From Planctomycetales bacterium (lineage in GTDB: Bacteria; 4484-113; JAFGCY01), in contig JAHEFU010000040.1 in assembly GCA_024645305.1 (NCBI GenBank), forward strand, positions 1 to 16,299: DNA of 16,299 nt, read 5' to 3'. This document shows, piece by piece, positions 1 to 7,141 of this stretch. Position 1 is the stretch's first letter. Every line of letters starts with the position of its first letter. The position numbers and the translations under genes were made by a program. The notes under the pieces were generated by a model, which made no database searches, was not told where the DNA came from, and worked only from the letters and a program-made list of their open reading frames with translations.

Positions 1-982
1 GCTGCAGCATGTCCGCGACCTGAAGAAGGAGCGCCTCAACAAGCTCAGCAGCTATCCGCAGGACAGCCTGCGCCAGCTGGCGGCTGCGGGCTGCACAACG
101 GTGTTTGACCACCACACGGTGGAGCTGGACTGGCAACGTATTGAGCAGTTTGGGTTGCGCTACATCCCACTGCTGGAATGTTTCGAATTCAACAATGACG
201 ACCCCGATGGTGAGAGCATCCGTCGCCGGGCGCGCCTGGGCTATGCCCCGCATGCTCCGTACACCGCCAGCCTGGCAATGGCCCGCACCTGCCGCCGGCT
301 GGCCTCGGAAGCCGGCGTTCCGCTGTCAGTGCACATGAGTGAATTCAGCGGCGAAATCGAGTTCATCCAGAGCGGTCAGGACCAGGACATCGAGCACCTG
401 CATGAACTGGCAGGTACGGGCAATGCGGGATTCAATGGCACAGGGCAGTCACCCGTGCGCTTCTATGCGGAGAACGGGATCCTCGATTCCAGCACCCTGG
501 CGATCCATGTGAACTACCTCACCCCGGGCGATCTTGAAATGCTCGTTCAAACAGGACCCACGGTTGTGTACTGCCCACGCAGCCACGCCTACTTCGGCCA
601 TCCGAGGCATTCGCTGATGCAACTGCTGGAGGCTGGTATCAATGTGGCACTCGGAACTGACAGCCTAGCCAGCAATGCGAAGCTGTCCCCGCTGCACGAG
701 GCCATCCTCGTCAGGGAGCAGTTCCCGGAGCTGCCGGCTGCACAGCTGTTTTCGATGGTGACCGCCAATGCCCTGCGGGTCATCGGCCGGGACGCGGACC
801 TCGGCCGGCTGCAGACAGCCTATGGCGCAGACCTCGCGGCCTTTCGGCTGCCGGAAGAAACCTCCGCCAGTTTCGATGCAGTGTTCAACGCTGTGCTGGA
901 ATCAGGCGAATCCTGCCTTACAATCTGCAACGGTCGTGTCGTGCACGATACAAGCTCCAAGAGGAAACAGGCAGCCGGCTGA
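1..982 (+). CDS. Amidohydrolase of the TRZ/ATZ (cytosine/aminofutalosine deaminase-like) group, 5' end outside window
   Basis: The frame is open from base 2 to the TGA ending at 982, giving 326 visible residues, so the N-terminus with the first HxH metal motif lies outside the window. The visible part has the hallmarks of the metal-dependent amidohydrolase superfamily in the right order: an APHAPYT segment (about 247-267), SVHMSE with the metal-ligand His and a following Glu (about 328-345), AIHVNYL (about 502-522), CPRSHAYFGH (about 571-600) and GTDSLASN (about 655-678), whose Asp is the usual metal ligand and general base. It ends with the small sandwich domain (ADLAAF). Relatives hydrolytically deaminate purine-type substrates such as guanine, S-adenosylhomocysteine or aminofutalosine. 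The substrate cannot be decided here and no menaquinone genes are in view to support the futalosine option. The enzyme should be cytoplasmic. It is followed 24 nt later by the hemoglobin gene, probably in the same transcript. Confidence 0.9.
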   Translation, partial: LQHVRDLKKERLNKLSSYPQDSLRQLAAAGCTTVFDHHTVELDWQRIEQFGLRYIPLLECFEFNNDDPDGESIRRRARLGYAPHAPYTASLAMARTCRRLASEAGVPLSVHMSEFSGEIEFIQSGQDQDIEHLHELAGTGNAGFNGTGQSPVRFYAENGILDSSTLAIHVNYLTPGDLEMLVQTGPTVVYCPRSHAYFGHPRHSLMQLLEAGINVALGTDSLASNAKLSPLHEAILVREQFPELPAAQLFSMVTANALRVIGRDADLGRLQTAYGADLAAFRLPEETSASFDAVFNAVLESGESCLTICNGRVVHDTSSKRKQAAG

Positions 983-1006
983 TCCCGGTGCGCCGCCCAA
1001 TGTCCC

Positions 1007-1414
1007 ATGTACAAGATTGACAAGCACAACCTGTTCGAGGAACTCGGCCTGCCGAAGATTGTGGAACTCTCCACGGCTTTCTACACCCGCGTTTACGCCG
1101 ATACGGATCCCTGGTTCCGCAACATGTTCCCTGACGACATCGACTCGGCGATCCAGAACCAGTATGAATTCTTTGCCCAGCGCATGGGTGGCCCTCAGAT
1201 CTACTCAGCCCGCAAGGGGCACCCCGCACTCCGGGCCCGGCATGCCAAGTTCCCGATCACGAAGCGTGCCGCCGAGCGCTGGCTGGAGCACATGGACGCA
1301 GCGCTGGATGAAGTTGGCATTGAAGGCCTGCACAAGGAGGCCATGCTGGAATTCTTCACCGATACGGCGTTCTTCCTGCAGAACCTGGATGATAACAACC
1401 AGCGGATCTACTAA
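1007..1414 (+). CDS. Group II truncated hemoglobin
   Basis: This 135-residue protein has the usual length of a two-over-two truncated hemoglobin. The group II signature is clear: Tyr26 in FYTRVY (B10), Phe41 before Pro (CD1), Gln52 (E11), GGP at 61-63, GHPALRARH with His79 as the proximal heme ligand, FPI after it, and Trp92 in RWLEHM at G8, the residue typical of groups II and III. Members bind O2 and often NO, and serve in NO or redox protection or O2 delivery; the role here is unknown. It is a soluble cytoplasmic protein. The ATG at 1007 fits the family alignment, but there is no clear Shine-Dalgarno sequence before it. With only 24 nt after the amidohydrolase stop, translation may depend on coupling. 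The 54 nt between its stop and the convergent lpxD stop contain no convincing hairpin with a T-tract. Confidence 0.95.
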   Translation: MYKIDKHNLFEELGLPKIVELSTAFYTRVYADTDPWFRNMFPDDIDSAIQNQYEFFAQRMGGPQIYSARKGHPALRARHAKFPITKRAAERWLEHMDAALDEVGIEGLHKEAMLEFFTDTAFFLQNLDDNNQRIY

Positions 1415-1468
1415 GCTGCCTGACATTGGCGGATCACCCAGCGGGGCCCGGCAAGCTGCTGGAACGGG

Positions 1469-2671
1469 CTAGGCCCTGCCCTGGTTCGGCGGGTCACTGC
1501 CGCTGTCCTTGCGCAGTGAGTGCAGCTCGCTGCGGATCAGCTCGAGGTCCATTTCCAGCCCGCGCACTCTCTCGCTCAGTTCCACGTTGTCAGCTTCAGC
1601 GCCTGCTGCTGACGCACCACTACCCGAGGCACGCTTGCGCAGGCTCTTGAGTTCGCCTGACAGAAGGTCGAGGTCGATCTCCATGCTCTTGACCTTCTCC
1701 ACCAGCTGCGGCAGCTTGAACGTCAGGGCCAGCACCTTGAGGCTCTGGCCGTGCGGCTTGGCGGGGTAGCCTGAGACCTTGCTCTTGAAGTCCAGGCTGT
1801 TGAACACGCCGCTCTGGGAAGCCACGATGGACTGGTCGCCGACTGTGATGTGGCCCTGGAAACCGACCTGCCCGCCGATCACACACCAGTTGCCGATGCT
1901 CGTGCCACCACTGATACCGGTCAGGGCCGCGATCACGGTATTGCTGCCGATGCTCACGCCGTGCGCCACCTGCACGAGGTTGTCAAGCTTGGTGCCACTG
2001 TGGATCACCGTGCTGTCCAGCGCCGCGCGGTCCACGCAGCAGTTGGCGCCGATGTCCACGTCATCCTCGATCACCACGTCGCCAACCTGCGGGAAGCGGC
2101 GGTGACCGGCACTGGTCGGCAGGTAGCCGAAGCCCGCGCTGCCGATCGTGGTTCCTGCGTGGATCTCAACCCGGTTGCCAATCCTGCTGCGACTGTAGAT
2201 CGAGACATTGGCATGGATGAAACAGTCCTCGCCCAGCACTGCGTCACGGCCGACATAGACACCCGCCCCGATGAACGTCCGGGCGCCGATACGGGCCCCG
2301 GGGCTGACAACGGCACAGGCTGAGATGCGCGCGCTGGGATGGACTTCCGCGCCCTGCTCGACGACGGCGCTGGGGTGGATGGAACCGGGCTGTGCGCCGG
2401 GATCACCGATGAAGGCTTCCATCACGTCAATGAAGGCCAGCCGTGGGTTGGGGTGGATCAGGACGTTAGTGAAGTGCCCGGCCAGGCTTTCCGTGGTGAT
2501 CAGAGCAGCTATGCCCGTATCAGCCAGCCGGCTGGCATCCTTGAGCTTTTCCATGTAGCTGATACAGCCCCTGCGGGAATTCTGCAGGCTGCAGAAACCG
2601 GAAATGGCGAGGTCTCCGTCCCCCTTGATCTTTCCACCTGTCAGCTGTGCCAGTTGCTCTAGCGTCTTCAT
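1469..2671 (-). CDS. lpxD: UDP-3-O-acylglucosamine N-acyltransferase LpxD with an extended C-terminal coiled coil
   Basis: LpxD transfers a 3-hydroxyacyl chain from acyl-ACP to the 2-amino group of UDP-3-O-acyl-glucosamine, the third step of lipid A synthesis. It acts as a cytoplasmic trimer. Residues 1-100 form the N-terminal uridine-binding domain (TLEQLAQLTGGKIKGDGD, then ALITTESLAGHFTNVLIHPNP). Residues 100-310 are left-handed beta-helix hexapeptide repeats. IGSAGFGY (177-184) and NLVQVAHGV (231-239), with the expected catalytic His237, are family motifs. At 400 residues it is about 60 longer than the usual LpxD of roughly 340. The excess is a C-terminal charged helix holding two related copies of a VKSMEIDLDLLSGELKSLRK-type segment. 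The ATG at 2671 is preceded by AGGA with a 4-nt spacer. The gene lies 24 nt after the unknown outer-membrane-like protein, last in the apparent bamA operon. No fabZ or lpxA follows, because the next gene is convergent. Confidence 0.96.
   Translation of the reverse strand: MKTLEQLAQLTGGKIKGDGDLAISGFCSLQNSRRGCISYMEKLKDASRLADTGIAALITTESLAGHFTNVLIHPNPRLAFIDVMEAFIGDPGAQPGSIHPSAVVEQGAEVHPSARISACAVVSPGARIGARTFIGAGVYVGRDAVLGEDCFIHANVSIYSRSRIGNRVEIHAGTTIGSAGFGYLPTSAGHRRFPQVGDVVIEDDVDIGANCCVDRAALDSTVIHSGTKLDNLVQVAHGVSIGSNTVIAALTGISGGTSIGNWCVIGGQVGFQGHITVGDQSIVASQSGVFNSLDFKSKVSGYPAKPHGQSLKVLALTFKLPQLVEKVKSMEIDLDLLSGELKSLRKRASGSGASAAGAEADNVELSERVRGLEMDLELIRSELHSLRKDSGSDPPNQGRA
1502..1699 (-). repeat. Diverged internal duplication encoding the LpxD C-terminal helix
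   Basis: Two segments of 24 codons, 126 nt apart, encode similar helices: residues 325-348 (EKVKSMEIDLDLLSGELKSL and on to RKRAS) and 367-390 (ERVRGLEMDLELIRSELHSL and on to RKDSG). They are joined by a linker rich in Ala, Ser and Gly. Hydrophobic residues recur at heptad-like spacing, which suggests a trimeric coiled coil extending the LpxD trimer axis. The nucleotide copies are visibly related but diverged, so this is an old duplication rather than a recent one. Confidence 0.75.
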
Positions 2672-2695
2672 TGCTTCCTGCCGATCCGCCGCACT

Positions 2696-4057
2696 CTACA
2701 GGTCAGCCGCAATGGCAGCGAATACTTCTCCGTCCATGGTTGAAACCAATTGTAGCTCATAAATGTCGTGCAGTCGGTAGTGCAGGGCCAGCTCACTGAG
2801 ATAGTCCCAGTCGTCCTCCGTATAGATGTCGGCACTCAGGTAGACATCACGGCGCAGGTGATGCTCCCCGCGCAGGCGCATGCTCTCGGCCTGCAGGTCA
2901 TAGCCCGCGCTCAGCAGGGTTTCCGGGCCGAGCAGGCGGGCCACGCCGATCATCGGGTTGACGCGCTCCAGACCGGGACGGTAATCCGCGTGGAAGAAAG
3001 CAGCCCAGCGACCGCCGATGAAGTGTCCGGCACCCGCACTGAGCTTGCCGGTTATGTCATATTCACTGTGCTCCCAGAGGTCGAGGCGCAGCTGCGCGTC
3101 ATAGAGGAAGCGGGTGGAGTCCAGGTTGATCCAGGCCTCAATGGCGCAGACATCGATTCGCAGGCTGAGTGTGGAGTCCGGGCACTGCGCGACGAGTGCG
3201 CAGTTGTTGTTGAGGTAACCCATCGCCCCCTGCTGGAAATGGCTGAGCTTGTTGCTGACGAAACTCACCGGCAGGTCAATGAAGGACTGCAGGTAGTAGG
3301 CCAGGCTGTCGCGGGCCGGGCGCAGCTGCAGGTTCGTGAGGGTCATGCTGCGCAGGCTGATGCTGAAGTCACTCACCAGCAGCGCCTCGGGTAGCGGTTC
3401 GAAGCTGACGACGACGCGCGTGGTCTCCCCCGGTTCGGTGACGATGCTGTAGCTGAAGTCCGCATAGGCCGGCATCATCGCCAGTTCGTCGCTGACTGTG
3501 TCATGCACGAGGGAGGTGAGCCACTGTTTGTCATCGAAGGGCGTACTGGCGAGGGTCTCGTAGAGCCGGTTGACAACACGCTGCTCATCCATCGTGACGG
3601 ATTCCGCGATGCGCGGGACGTTTCCCATCACGTGGAAGTCCACTTCGAAGACACTGACGCGCTGGTCCGCTATGCGCAGTGTCAGGCTGACCGTGGTCTG
3701 GGCACCGGGATCGAGGGAGAGTTCCACAAGGTCGAATCCGCGGGAAGTGAGTGCTGCAGAAATCACGTCGGACAGGATGCCGCTGACTTCGCCGCTGTGC
3801 CCGAGGATGTAGTCCAGATCGCCTCCGAGCTGCTCCATGATCGCCAATTCGGCAACCGCGGTCAGGGCTTCATCCAGGCGAGACATGGTTTCATTGCCTA
3901 CGAAGCCGCCCTCGAAACTCAGGTGCACGGCAATGGATTCAATCCTGTCGCCAGCGTCGGCAGGGGTGGCAGTCCAGAGGATTGCCAGCAGGCACAGCAT
4001 GAGCCGCATCCACAGCGTGGTACGCGCAACCTGACCGTGTTTCGCCTGCCTGTTCAT
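2696..4057 (-). CDS. Unrecognised exported protein, probably outer membrane, encoded between bamA and lpxD
   Basis: I do not recognise this 453-residue protein. It starts with a long signal peptide: a basic n-region, a hydrophobic core around residues 16-30 (LWMRLMLCLLAIL) and a likely cleavage after ADA at 33-35. Residues 40-220 look like one or two alpha/beta modules with POTRA-like alternation of strands and helices, for example SVFEVDFHVMGNVP at 135-148 followed by two helices and RVVVSFEPLP at 214-223. From about 305 to the end, short amphipathic strands dominate (AQLRLDLW, TGKLSAGAG, WAAFFHADYR, DVYLSADIY, ELALHYRL), as in a small beta-barrel, but the last residue is Leu rather than Phe. 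Four cysteines occur after the signal peptide: three within 286-304 and none in the barrel-like part. The ATG at 4057 has GAGGA just upstream. It sits 37 nt after bamA and 24 nt before lpxD, where Skp/OmpH is encoded in many diderms. A role in outer-membrane assembly is inferred from this context, not shown. Confidence 0.8.
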   Translation of the reverse strand: MNRQAKHGQVARTTLWMRLMLCLLAILWTATPADAGDRIESIAVHLSFEGGFVGNETMSRLDEALTAVAELAIMEQLGGDLDYILGHSGEVSGILSDVISAALTSRGFDLVELSLDPGAQTTVSLTLRIADQRVSVFEVDFHVMGNVPRIAESVTMDEQRVVNRLYETLASTPFDDKQWLTSLVHDTVSDELAMMPAYADFSYSIVTEPGETTRVVVSFEPLPEALLVSDFSISLRSMTLTNLQLRPARDSLAYYLQSFIDLPVSFVSNKLSHFQQGAMGYLNNNCALVAQCPDSTLSLRIDVCAIEAWINLDSTRFLYDAQLRLDLWEHSEYDITGKLSAGAGHFIGGRWAAFFHADYRPGLERVNPMIGVARLLGPETLLSAGYDLQAESMRLRGEHHLRRDVYLSADIYTEDDWDYLSELALHYRLHDIYELQLVSTMDGEVFAAIAADL

Positions 4058-4094
4058 GCTTCCTCTGCCTTCCGTTGTTTGTCAGTCCGACTGC

Positions 4095-5945
4095 CTAGAA
4101 CATCTCGCCGAGGAAGAAGTGGAAGCGGCTGCCTCCGGTTTCGTCCTTGTCACCGGCGATCTGCCAGGCGTAGTCCAGGCGCACGGCGTTCACTCCGAGG
4201 AAACTGAGCTTGATGCGGGCACCGATACCGGCGCTCATCGCACTGTCCATTTCGTCGAAGCCGTTGCCGGCCCAGCCCGCATCCATGAAGCCCACCATGC
4301 CGAGGGTGTCATTGATCGGCTGGCGGTATTCGCCGTTCAGCAGCACGTGGTGCGTACCCTGCAGCAGATCCTCCGGGACTCCACGCACACTCTGCACGCC
4401 ACCCAGGCGCCACTGCTCGTAAATCGGGATGTCACCGCTGCCCAGGCCCACGCGCTCACGGAAGCCCATCGTGCCGGGTCCCAGCTTGAAGAATTCGCGG
4501 GACTCAAGGCTGTACTTCTGGAATGAGAAATCTCCACCGAAGCCGGCGAATTCAACCGTCGGCTTGACGTAGATGCCCTGCTTCGTGCTGAAGATGTTGT
4601 CACGGGTATCGTGGATGAATGACAGGCCGAGCTTGCGGGTCTGGCCCTTGGCGGACAGCCTGGCACGGGTGCGCGGGTCTGTGCCACGGAAGGGATCACC
4701 CTTGCGTACTTCATAGTCATAGTCCGCCAGCGTAAACGTGGACTGCCAGCTGTCGTATTCATTGAGGTGCTGGCCGTAGCCGAGGCTGATGCCCTGGGTG
4801 TCCACCGCCAACTCACTTTCATAGGCTGAGCCTGGCGCTCCCTGCTGACGTTCATGCAGGCTGTAGATGCTGACGCTGTAGAAGGAGTCGTCCTTGTAGT
4901 AGGGATCGCTGTAGGTCAGCTGCAGGCCCGGCTTGTTGCGCGAGAATACGATCGTCGCGCCCAGCACCTTACCACTGCCGAACAGGTTCTTCTCGTTGTA
5001 ATTGATGCTGCCCTGCAGGCCGTTGATCGTGGAATAGCCCAGACCGAAGCCCACCTGTCCGGTGGCCGCCTCGGTGACATTGAGGATCACTTTGACGTAG
5101 CCTTCCTTGAGGGATTCGGCGATGTCCGGCTCCACCGTCTCGAACAGGCCGGTGTTGTAGATCTGGTTGATGTCGCGGTAGATATCATCCTGGGTCAGCA
5201 CGTCACCGGGGTTCAGGTGCGTGATCTGGCTGCGTACGACATCCTCACGCGTACCCTCGAGACCCGTGATGATCACCTCATCCACGAAGCCCTCGGAAAT
5301 GCGCATGGAGACTGTGCCCATGTCCGGACCGGCATAGGAGAAGTTGAAGTCGTTGACACCGGCAGCGATGTAGCCAGCGTCGGAATACAGGCGGGAAATG
5401 CTGTCAATGGCCCGCTGCAGGTTGCGCACGTTGATCACATCGCCGGGCTTCATCTGAGCACCCACACCGTCCGGGCTGCCCTCGACCTCCTGCAGGATCC
5501 GTTCCGTGGAGAACAGGGTGTTGCCGGTGATTTCGGTTTCACGGTAGAGCGGGTTCTCATTGACGGAGACCTTCAGCACGGCGCCTTCGCCCTGGCTGTC
5601 CAGGGTCAGGACGGGCTTCTCCTGGTACCAGCCGGTATTGTAGAGGGCCTCGGCCGCGGCGTTCAGCTTGGCCGTCACGTTGCCAACGAGGATATCGCCG
5701 GCCTTGATCGTCAGTCCCGTGATCACCACCGACTCCTCGAGGTACTCCAGTCCCTCCACGCGGATGCTGCGGATCTCAATGCCGTCGTCGGCCTGGTTGA
5801 TCTGCACGGACTGGGGAGTTGCCGGACTGATGCTGAAGCTGACAGTGGGACTGTCAGCCTGCGCGGCTGCCACCACGGGCAGGCTGCAGACAAGCACAAT
5901 CAGTGTTGTCAACAACCTATCAACATGTTTTGCCACCTGTACCAT
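4095..5945 (-). CDS. bamA: Outer membrane protein assembly factor BamA (Omp85 family, three POTRA domains)
   Basis: BamA is the outer-membrane insertase for beta-barrel proteins. From the chosen start the protein has 616 residues: a signal peptide (hydrophobic LLTTLIVLVCSLPVV, cleavage likely after AAAQA near residue 30), then three POTRA domains (about 56-132, 133-219 and 220-293), each ending in a strand before the next, then a 16-strand-type barrel from about 296 to the C-terminal Phe (FFLGEMF). Barrel landmarks are DTRDN (446-450) and the L6-loop motif, here SVRGVPE (VRGV at 520-523) where VRGF or VRGY is usual. Proteobacterial BamA has five POTRAs and about 800 residues, so this is a short form. 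I chose the ATG at 5945 over an in-frame TTG at 6038. The ATG has AGAAGG at 5950-5955 and directly precedes the signal peptide, whereas the TTG would overlap the upstream gene and bury the signal sequence. The gene lies 49 nt after the membrane-protein gene and 37 nt before the unknown OMP. Confidence 0.96.
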   Translation of the reverse strand: MVQVAKHVDRLLTTLIVLVCSLPVVAAAQADSPTVSFSISPATPQSVQINQADDGIEIRSIRVEGLEYLEESVVITGLTIKAGDILVGNVTAKLNAAAEALYNTGWYQEKPVLTLDSQGEGAVLKVSVNENPLYRETEITGNTLFSTERILQEVEGSPDGVGAQMKPGDVINVRNLQRAIDSISRLYSDAGYIAAGVNDFNFSYAGPDMGTVSMRISEGFVDEVIITGLEGTREDVVRSQITHLNPGDVLTQDDIYRDINQIYNTGLFETVEPDIAESLKEGYVKVILNVTEAATGQVGFGLGYSTINGLQGSINYNEKNLFGSGKVLGATIVFSRNKPGLQLTYSDPYYKDDSFYSVSIYSLHERQQGAPGSAYESELAVDTQGISLGYGQHLNEYDSWQSTFTLADYDYEVRKGDPFRGTDPRTRARLSAKGQTRKLGLSFIHDTRDNIFSTKQGIYVKPTVEFAGFGGDFSFQKYSLESREFFKLGPGTMGFRERVGLGSGDIPIYEQWRLGGVQSVRGVPEDLLQGTHHVLLNGEYRQPINDTLGMVGFMDAGWAGNGFDEMDSAMSAGIGARIKLSFLGVNAVRLDYAWQIAGDKDETGGSRFHFFLGEMF

Positions 5946-5949
5946 ACCG

Positions 5950-5957
5950 CCTTCTCT
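5950..5957 (-). promoter_or_regulatory. Ribosome binding site that fixes the bamA start
   Basis: On the - strand the leader reads GAGAAGG, then CGGT, then ATG at 5945. This purine-rich box lies four to five bases before the ATG that begins the signal peptide, and supports this start over the upstream in-frame TTG. Confidence 0.6.
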
Positions 5958-5994
5958 CTTTAACCACTGGGGATATAGAGTGAGAGGGTCAGGA

Positions 5995-7008
5995 TCAGGA
6001 ATCCTTGGATTCCTTACTGCGGAGCCTGTCTTCTGCAATCTTCTTCAGCTCCGCCTTATCCAGTTTCCTCTCCACCTTGCTGTCCTGTGCCTTTGATTCA
6101 CCCTTCCTGCCTGTCAGCAGGACTTCGGATGATCGCCCATTGGCACCGGATGAGGATCCCTTCGGATCCACCCCAGAACTATCGCCGTATCCGGGGAAAT
6201 AGTAAAAATTCCCCTTTTCGGTGACAGTGTCGGACTGTGCGCTGTTGTCCTGAGTCTGGGAGAGTGAAGAGAGGGTCGGCTGGTCGGGAGGCAGGGCCAC
6301 GCTGGCGGGCTGCACCCCCTGGGCATCGGATTGGGAGTCACGGGCCATCGCCAGGGTGACTTCCACGCCTGTGTACTGACTACCGCTGGACTTGCCGAAT
6401 GCCTGCGCATCATCACCGATATCCCCGACAGGACCACGCCGGGTCTGCGGGGCGGCAGCTATCAGCGGGGATCCGCCACCGAAAGAGGAGGCAGTCTGCT
6501 GCTGATGTAAGCCGGCTGGGGCATCCGGGTTGAAGTCCTCGGAGGCCAGCGCGGCTAATACGCGGCTATGGTCAAGCAGGTTGAAATCGAGGGAGGCTGC
6601 GCCACCATCGAGATCTTCCAGGGTTACCAGTTCCTCGCCCCGCGGGAATCGGTTCAGGCTGGCCATGGTGAGAACGTCTCCGTTACTGGAAGCGTCCGCT
6701 AAGTCGCTCGTGACGGTGCCGGGATTGACCGTAGCCCACAGGCTGCCCTGTCCGAGCACCACTGCGGAACTGATCAGCGCCAGCGCGGCAAAGCCGGCCA
6801 CGGCCACGGGAAGGTTGAACTTCCGCGCGGGCCGGCGCCCCGTGGATGCCGTAAGCATCTCGGGCAGGGGATCGTTATTCTTGATCACCGCCCGGATCTC
6901 TGCATCCAGCAGATAGAGCTTGCGCAGATAGGCTTCGCGACCTCCGTCCTGGAGATCGGTCTTGGCCTCGTCAAGCCACTGCTCAATTTCTCGTATGCGA
7001 CTATCCAT
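5995..7008 (-). CDS. Unrecognised single-pass membrane protein encoded upstream of bamA
   Basis: I do not recognise this 337-residue protein. Residues 1-48 form a charged, helical cytoplasmic segment (REIEQWLDEAKTDLQDGGRE, then LRKLYLLDAEIRAVIKNN). RRPARKFN precedes one transmembrane helix at about 66-87 (LPVAVAGFAALALISSAVVL), so the N-terminus should be inside and the remaining 250 residues periplasmic. The periplasmic part is low-complexity, rich in Ser, Gly, Asp, Gln and Ala, and probably disordered. It ends in a strongly charged helix (about 302-337, KVERKLDKAELKKIAEDRLR). The layout resembles a membrane-anchored anti-sigma or envelope linker protein, but there is no HxxxCxxC zinc motif and no sigma factor gene nearby. 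The ATG at 7008 has only a weak AGG ahead of it, and a hairpin sits in the leader. As first gene of the apparent envelope operon, 49 nt before bamA, it may serve BamA or outer-membrane assembly; that is inference. Confidence 0.8.
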   Translation of the reverse strand: MDSRIREIEQWLDEAKTDLQDGGREAYLRKLYLLDAEIRAVIKNNDPLPEMLTASTGRRPARKFNLPVAVAGFAALALISSAVVLGQGSLWATVNPGTVTSDLADASSNGDVLTMASLNRFPRGEELVTLEDLDGGAASLDFNLLDHSRVLAALASEDFNPDAPAGLHQQQTASSFGGGSPLIAAAPQTRRGPVGDIGDDAQAFGKSSGSQYTGVEVTLAMARDSQSDAQGVQPASVALPPDQPTLSSLSQTQDNSAQSDTVTEKGNFYYFPGYGDSSGVDPKGSSSGANGRSSEVLLTGRKGESKAQDSKVERKLDKAELKKIAEDRLRSKESKDS

Positions 7009-7019
7009 AGTTGCCTGGA

Positions 7020-7038
7020 CCGGGGAATATCGCCCCGG
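7020..7038 (-). promoter_or_regulatory. Perfect inverted repeat in the leader of the bamA operon
   Basis: CCGGGG and CCCCGG flank a 7-nt spacer, giving a 6-bp all-G/C stem. In a - strand transcript the hairpin would end 11 nt before the ATG at 7008 and border the ribosome binding region, so it could affect translation of the first gene. It could also be an operator. I see no T-tract after it, so it is not a classical terminator. Confidence 0.4.
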
Positions 7039-7084
7039 ACTTCACTCAATTCCTATTCGTTATGCCCGGCAGGCAAGTTAAATA

Positions 7085-7101
7085 CTCAGGAGTCTCCCGA
7101 G
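7085..7101 (-). terminator. Possible weak terminator after the tricorn gene
   Basis: On the - strand CTCGGGAGACTCCTGAG can fold into a 7-bp stem with one G-U pair and a GAC loop, followed by TATTTAAC. It lies about 40 nt after the tricorn stop codon. The stem is short and the T-rich tail is poor, so attenuation or a protein-binding site is just as possible. Confidence 0.3.
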
Positions 7102-7141
7102 CAGCCATTTGAATCGAATTGAATGCCTCTTCCTCACGGCC

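Noticed and set aside
1415..1468. Possible bidirectional terminator between the convergent hemoglobin and lpxD genes
   Set aside because: Only short, widely spaced complementary stretches (GGGCC with GGCCC, CCAGC with GCTGG) exist and no T-tract follows on either strand.
4854..5963. A 369-codon + strand frame antisense to bamA
   Set aside because: It is rich in Val, Asp and His, as expected from the complement of bamA codons, and has no family resemblance.
5946..6038. An upstream TTG start for bamA adding 31 residues
   Set aside because: It would overlap the upstream gene and place a Pro-rich stretch before the signal peptide. The ATG at 5945 has a better ribosome binding site.
5995..7008. 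Zinc-finger anti-sigma factor
   Set aside because: The topology fits, but the cytoplasmic segment has no HxxxCxxC motif, indeed no cysteine, and no sigma factor gene is adjacent.
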